Shown here piece by piece: positions 33,064 to 35,253 of a DNA stretch of 35,253 bases. Origin of the DNA: Anaerolineae bacterium (GTDB lineage: Bacteria; Chloroflexota; Anaerolineae; Aggregatilineales; Phototrophicaceae); contig JALHNT010000068.1 in the NCBI GenBank assembly GCA_022843385.1, forward strand, positions 1 to 35,253, written 5' to 3'. Positions within the stretch are counted from its first letter, which is position 1; the number at the start of each line of letters is the position of its first letter. Both the position numbers and the translations under genes were made by a program. The notes beneath the pieces were generated by a model. The model made no database searches, was not told where the DNA came from, and saw nothing but the letters and a program-made list of their open reading frames with translations.

Positions 33064-35253
33064 CTATTCCTCGCTCTCGCTATCAGGGCGAGTGAAACGC
33101 GGGATGATATAGCCGATCAGCGCCAGCGTCACCAGTACAACCAGCATCAGGATACAGCAAATGAGCAGCATCAGGCTGGCAATCAGGAATTCCGGCGTTG
33201 GTTGCTGCAAATTCTGTGAGATGAAGTCACCGCTGGGCGTAGCCGTCGGCAAACCAGTGAAGAACTCGATCTGGCGAACAGCAGTTTCTCCAGCAGCATT
33301 CGCAACCTGAATACTCAGCAGATGGCGTCCGGCAACCAGCACACTGAGATCAAGATCAACGGCGAAAGGCGGCTCGGTCAGAGTGATAATAGGCTGGTCA
33401 TCCAGCGCGAATTCGACCGATGTATATGGGCTCTGTTGCCCAATCGGCTGCACACTGATGCTTCGTGTGGGCGTATCCAGCAACGCCTCACCTGGCACCA
33501 TACCCATGACACCGAACACCAGTGGGCCAGGAGTGGGCGTAGGGGTTGGCAGTAACGTAGCGGTAACGGCGGTCATCTGCGTTGGCAGAGGTGCTGCTGT
33601 CGTTGGGGCAGCTGTCGGCCCAGCCACGAAGAATTCAATTTCCTGTGCTGCTGTTGTCCCATCTGCGCCTTCCACGTTGATCGTCAACAAATGGCGACCA
33701 ACCGGCAGGGTGGTAGTGAACAGGCGGTAAACATATGGCTCAAGAATCAGCGGGATTGCTGCGCCGTCGTCCAGTGCCACACTCACGCGCTCGGCCTCGC
33801 CCGACTCAATCGTGATGACGACCTCGCGTGATGCATCGGCGACCGTTTCTCCCGCCACCAGACCCGTCACGCTGAAGCGCAGCGGTGAAACCACAGCCAT
33901 CCCTTCGGTGGCAGTTACTGTCGCCACTGGTGTTCCGCTTGGAGCAGGCGTAGTCGAAAGGAGTGTCGCGACTGCAATCTCAGCAGCGGTGCTGGTCACT
34001 TCAGGCAGCGTCGCGCGCGCGGTTGGGGTTGCCGTCGCCGGCAACGGCGAAACAGTCGCAGTCACCTCGATGATGAGGGTGACAACCATGTTGTCGGTTG
34101 GGGCTGTGGTGGCAGTCGCAGCGCCAGCCTGCTGCGGCGCAACAGCAATCACAGTGGCAGAGCGCGTGTTGGTCGGCCGTATCGTTGGGCTGGCCGTCGC
34201 GATTACAGTAGCAGTAGCTGTTGGTGTGGCACTTGATGTCGCGGTTGCGCTGGGCGTGTTCGTCGCCGTCGGTGATGACGTAAACGTTGCTGTCGCGCTG
34301 GCAGTTGCAGTGGCACTCGATGTAACGGTCGCGGTCGCGGTTGCGGTTGCGCTGGGTATATTCGTCGCCGTCGGTGATGACGTAAACGTTGCTGTCGCGC
34401 TGGCAGTTACAGTAGCAGTCGATGTCACCGTCGCCGTCGGTGATGACGTAAACGTTGCTGTCGCGCTGGCAGTTGCAGTGGCACTTGATGTCACCGTCAC
34501 CGTCGCCGTCGCCGTCGCGCTGGGTGTTAGCGTAGGCGTACTGGAAGGAGTCTTCGATGGGCGTGGCGTCAGGGTATTGGTCAGCGATGGTGTAAGCGTT
34601 GCGCTAGCCGTGTTCGTCGGTGTATTGGACGGGGTGAAAGTCGCTGTCACTGTGTTGGTCGGCGTATTCGATGGCGTTAAGGTCGCCGTGTTGGTCGGCG
34701 ATGATGTCTGCGTCGCTGTATTCGTCGCCGTGGCGCTTGCCGTCTGAGTCGGCGCTTGGGTTGGTGATGGTGTGCGTGTCGCTGTGTTCGTCAGCGTAGC
34801 CGTCGCCGTTTCCGTTGCCGTGTTGGTCGGCGATGGCGTCCGCGTCGCTGTATTCGTCGGGGTGTTCGACGCGGTCGGAGTCGGCGTTGGGGTTGGCGAT
34901 GGTGTGCGTGTCGGTGTATTCGTCAGCGTAGCCGTCGCGGTTTCCGTTGCCGTGTGAGTTGGCGATGGCGTCCGCGTCGCTGTATTCGTCGGGGTGTTCG
35001 ACGCGGTCGGAGTCGGCGGCAGTGTATTGGTGGCGGTAGCCGTCGCTGTAGCGGTGTTCGTCGCCGTTTCCGACGGGGTAAATGTTGCCGTCGCCGTGTT
35101 CGTCGGTGTATTCGATGCGGTCGGAGTCGGCGGCAGTGTATTGGTGGCGGTAGCTGTCGCTGTAGCGGTGTGCGTCGGCGTATCCGACGGGGTGAAAGTC
35201 GCTGTCGCTGTGTTTGTCGGTGTGTTCGATGGCGTAAAGGTCGCCGTTGCTGT
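33064..35253 (-). CDS. Thr-rich stalk membrane protein with two Ig-like domains (5' end outside window)
   Basis: The frame stays open from the stop at 33064 to the right edge, so at least 729 residues are encoded; the ATG at 34650 lies inside the repeat and is not the start. The visible N-terminal 370 or so residues are almost pure Thr, Ala, Pro, Ser and Asn (TFTPSNTPTNTATAT style), predicting a long, possibly O-glycosylated stalk. Two Ig-like beta domains follow (PLRFSVTGLVAGETV with VGRHLLTINVEGADG; PLVFGVMGMVPGEAL with AGRHLLSIQVANAAG). One membrane helix near the end (FLIASLMLLICCILMLVVLV) and a short tail RFTRPDSESEE anchor it with the stalk outside. Confidence 0.85.
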   Translation of the reverse strand, partial: TATATFTPSNTPTNTATATFTPSDTPTHTATATATATNTLPPTPTASNTPTNTATATFTPSETATNTATATATATNTLPPTPTASNTPTNTATRTPSPTHTATETATATLTNTPTRTPSPTPTPTPTASNTPTNTATRTPSPTNTATETATATLTNTATRTPSPTQAPTQTASATATNTATQTSSPTNTATLTPSNTPTNTVTATFTPSNTPTNTASATLTPSLTNTLTPRPSKTPSSTPTLTPSATATATVTVTSSATATASATATFTSSPTATVTSTATVTASATATFTSSPTATNIPSATATATATVTSSATATASATATFTSSPTATNTPSATATSSATPTATATVIATASPTIRPTNTRSATVIAVAPQQAGAATATTAPTDNMVVTLIIEVTATVSPLPATATPTARATLPEVTSTAAEIAVATLLSTTPAPSGTPVATVTATEGMAVVSPLRFSVTGLVAGETVADASREVVITIESGEAERVSVALDDGAAIPLILEPYVYRLFTTTLPVGRHLLTINVEGADGTTAAQEIEFFVAGPTAAPTTAAPLPTQMTAVTATLLPTPTPTPGPLVFGVMGMVPGEALLDTPTRSISVQPIGQQSPYTSVEFALDDQPIITLTEPPFAVDLDLSVLVAGRHLLSIQVANAAGETAVRQIEFFTGLPTATPSGDFISQNLQQPTPEFLIASLMLLICCILMLVVLVTLALIGYIIPRFTRPDSESEE
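34265..34474. repeat. Three exact 42-bp repeats in the stalk coding region
   Basis: The same 42-bp unit, beginning GCCGTCGGTGATGACGTAAA, occurs at 34265-34306, 34367-34408 and 34433-34474. The offsets are 102 and 66 bp, both multiples of three, so the frame is kept. This indicates recent duplication of stalk segments. Confidence 0.8.
34829..35018. repeat. Long exact repeat (about 57 bp) in the stalk coding region
   Basis: A block beginning CGATGGCGTCCGCGTCGCTG is present at 34831 and again at 34963, an offset of 132 bp (44 codons). A related shorter block, CGGCAGTGTATTGGTGGCGG, recurs at about 35017 and 35130. The repeats continue past the window edge. Confidence 0.75.

Noticed and set aside
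33812..34747. A 311-codon plus-strand ORF rich in Val and Ala
   Set aside because: It is the complement of the Thr/Pro stalk coding region; such repeats are open in several frames. The minus frame continues into real Ig-like and membrane domains.
34200..35253. Repeats at the right edge as a CRISPR array
   Set aside because: Units differ in length, have no unique spacers and keep a reading frame; they encode a Thr-rich stalk.

Overview
The window most likely comes from a Chloroflexota (Anaerolineae-like) chromosome. This is inferred from gene content, not from a marker gene. The signs are Thr/Pro-rich surface proteins, giant subtilases with beta-sandwich repeats, a stand-alone bacterial Elp3, a plant-type ketol-acid reductoisomerase, DUF6585-like membrane proteins and FHA/zinc-ribbon proteins. 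Coding density is high, both strands are used, and GC is moderately high. I saw no rRNA, tRNA or CRISPR array. The only hint of a mobile element is a possible transposase start at the left edge.

Layout. 1-674: AT-richer, poorly coding stretch with a possible transposase start, a 49-aa ORF and a coding remnant. 675-3116 (minus): TPR/DUF6585-like membrane protein and an orphan sensor histidine kinase. 3291-5117 (+): Elp3-type tRNA-modifying enzyme. 5368-8050: two cytoplasmic beta-sandwich proteins (CBM9-like, DUF1349-like) flanking a minus-strand FHA/zinc-ribbon protein. 8075-9544 (minus): ilvC. 9722-11137 (+): second DUF6585-like protein. 11125-13984 (minus): operon of an SH3-like lipoprotein and two glycosyltransferases. 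14071-23062 (minus): two tandem secreted subtilases of about 1,460 residues, each with its own near-identical promoter region and terminator. 23260-25161: small hypothetical protein and asnS. 25288-28759 (minus): M24 peptidase, cytidylyltransferase/GHMP-kinase fusion, fabH. 28863-30319 (minus): STAS-like protein, ECF sigma factor and a membrane partner. 30452-31897 (+): FprA-type ferredoxin-NADP reductase. 32131-32943 (+): membrane protein with an SH3-like domain. 33064-35253 (minus): C-terminal part of a Thr-rich stalk membrane protein that runs off the right edge.

How it fits together. Housekeeping genes (asnS, ilvC, fabH, fprA, elp3) are interspersed with cell-envelope genes. Five predicted surface proteins (two subtilases, the lipoprotein, the SH3 membrane protein, the stalk protein) share Thr/Pro/Glu-rich linkers, and two glycosyltransferases lie directly downstream of the lipoprotein. 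Extracellular glycosylated stalks are a reasonable but unproven theme. The strongest observations are the duplication of the whole subtilase transcription unit with a shared upstream box, the seven-fold two-cysteine repeat in these proteases, and the unusual nucleotidyltransferase/GHMP-kinase fusion.
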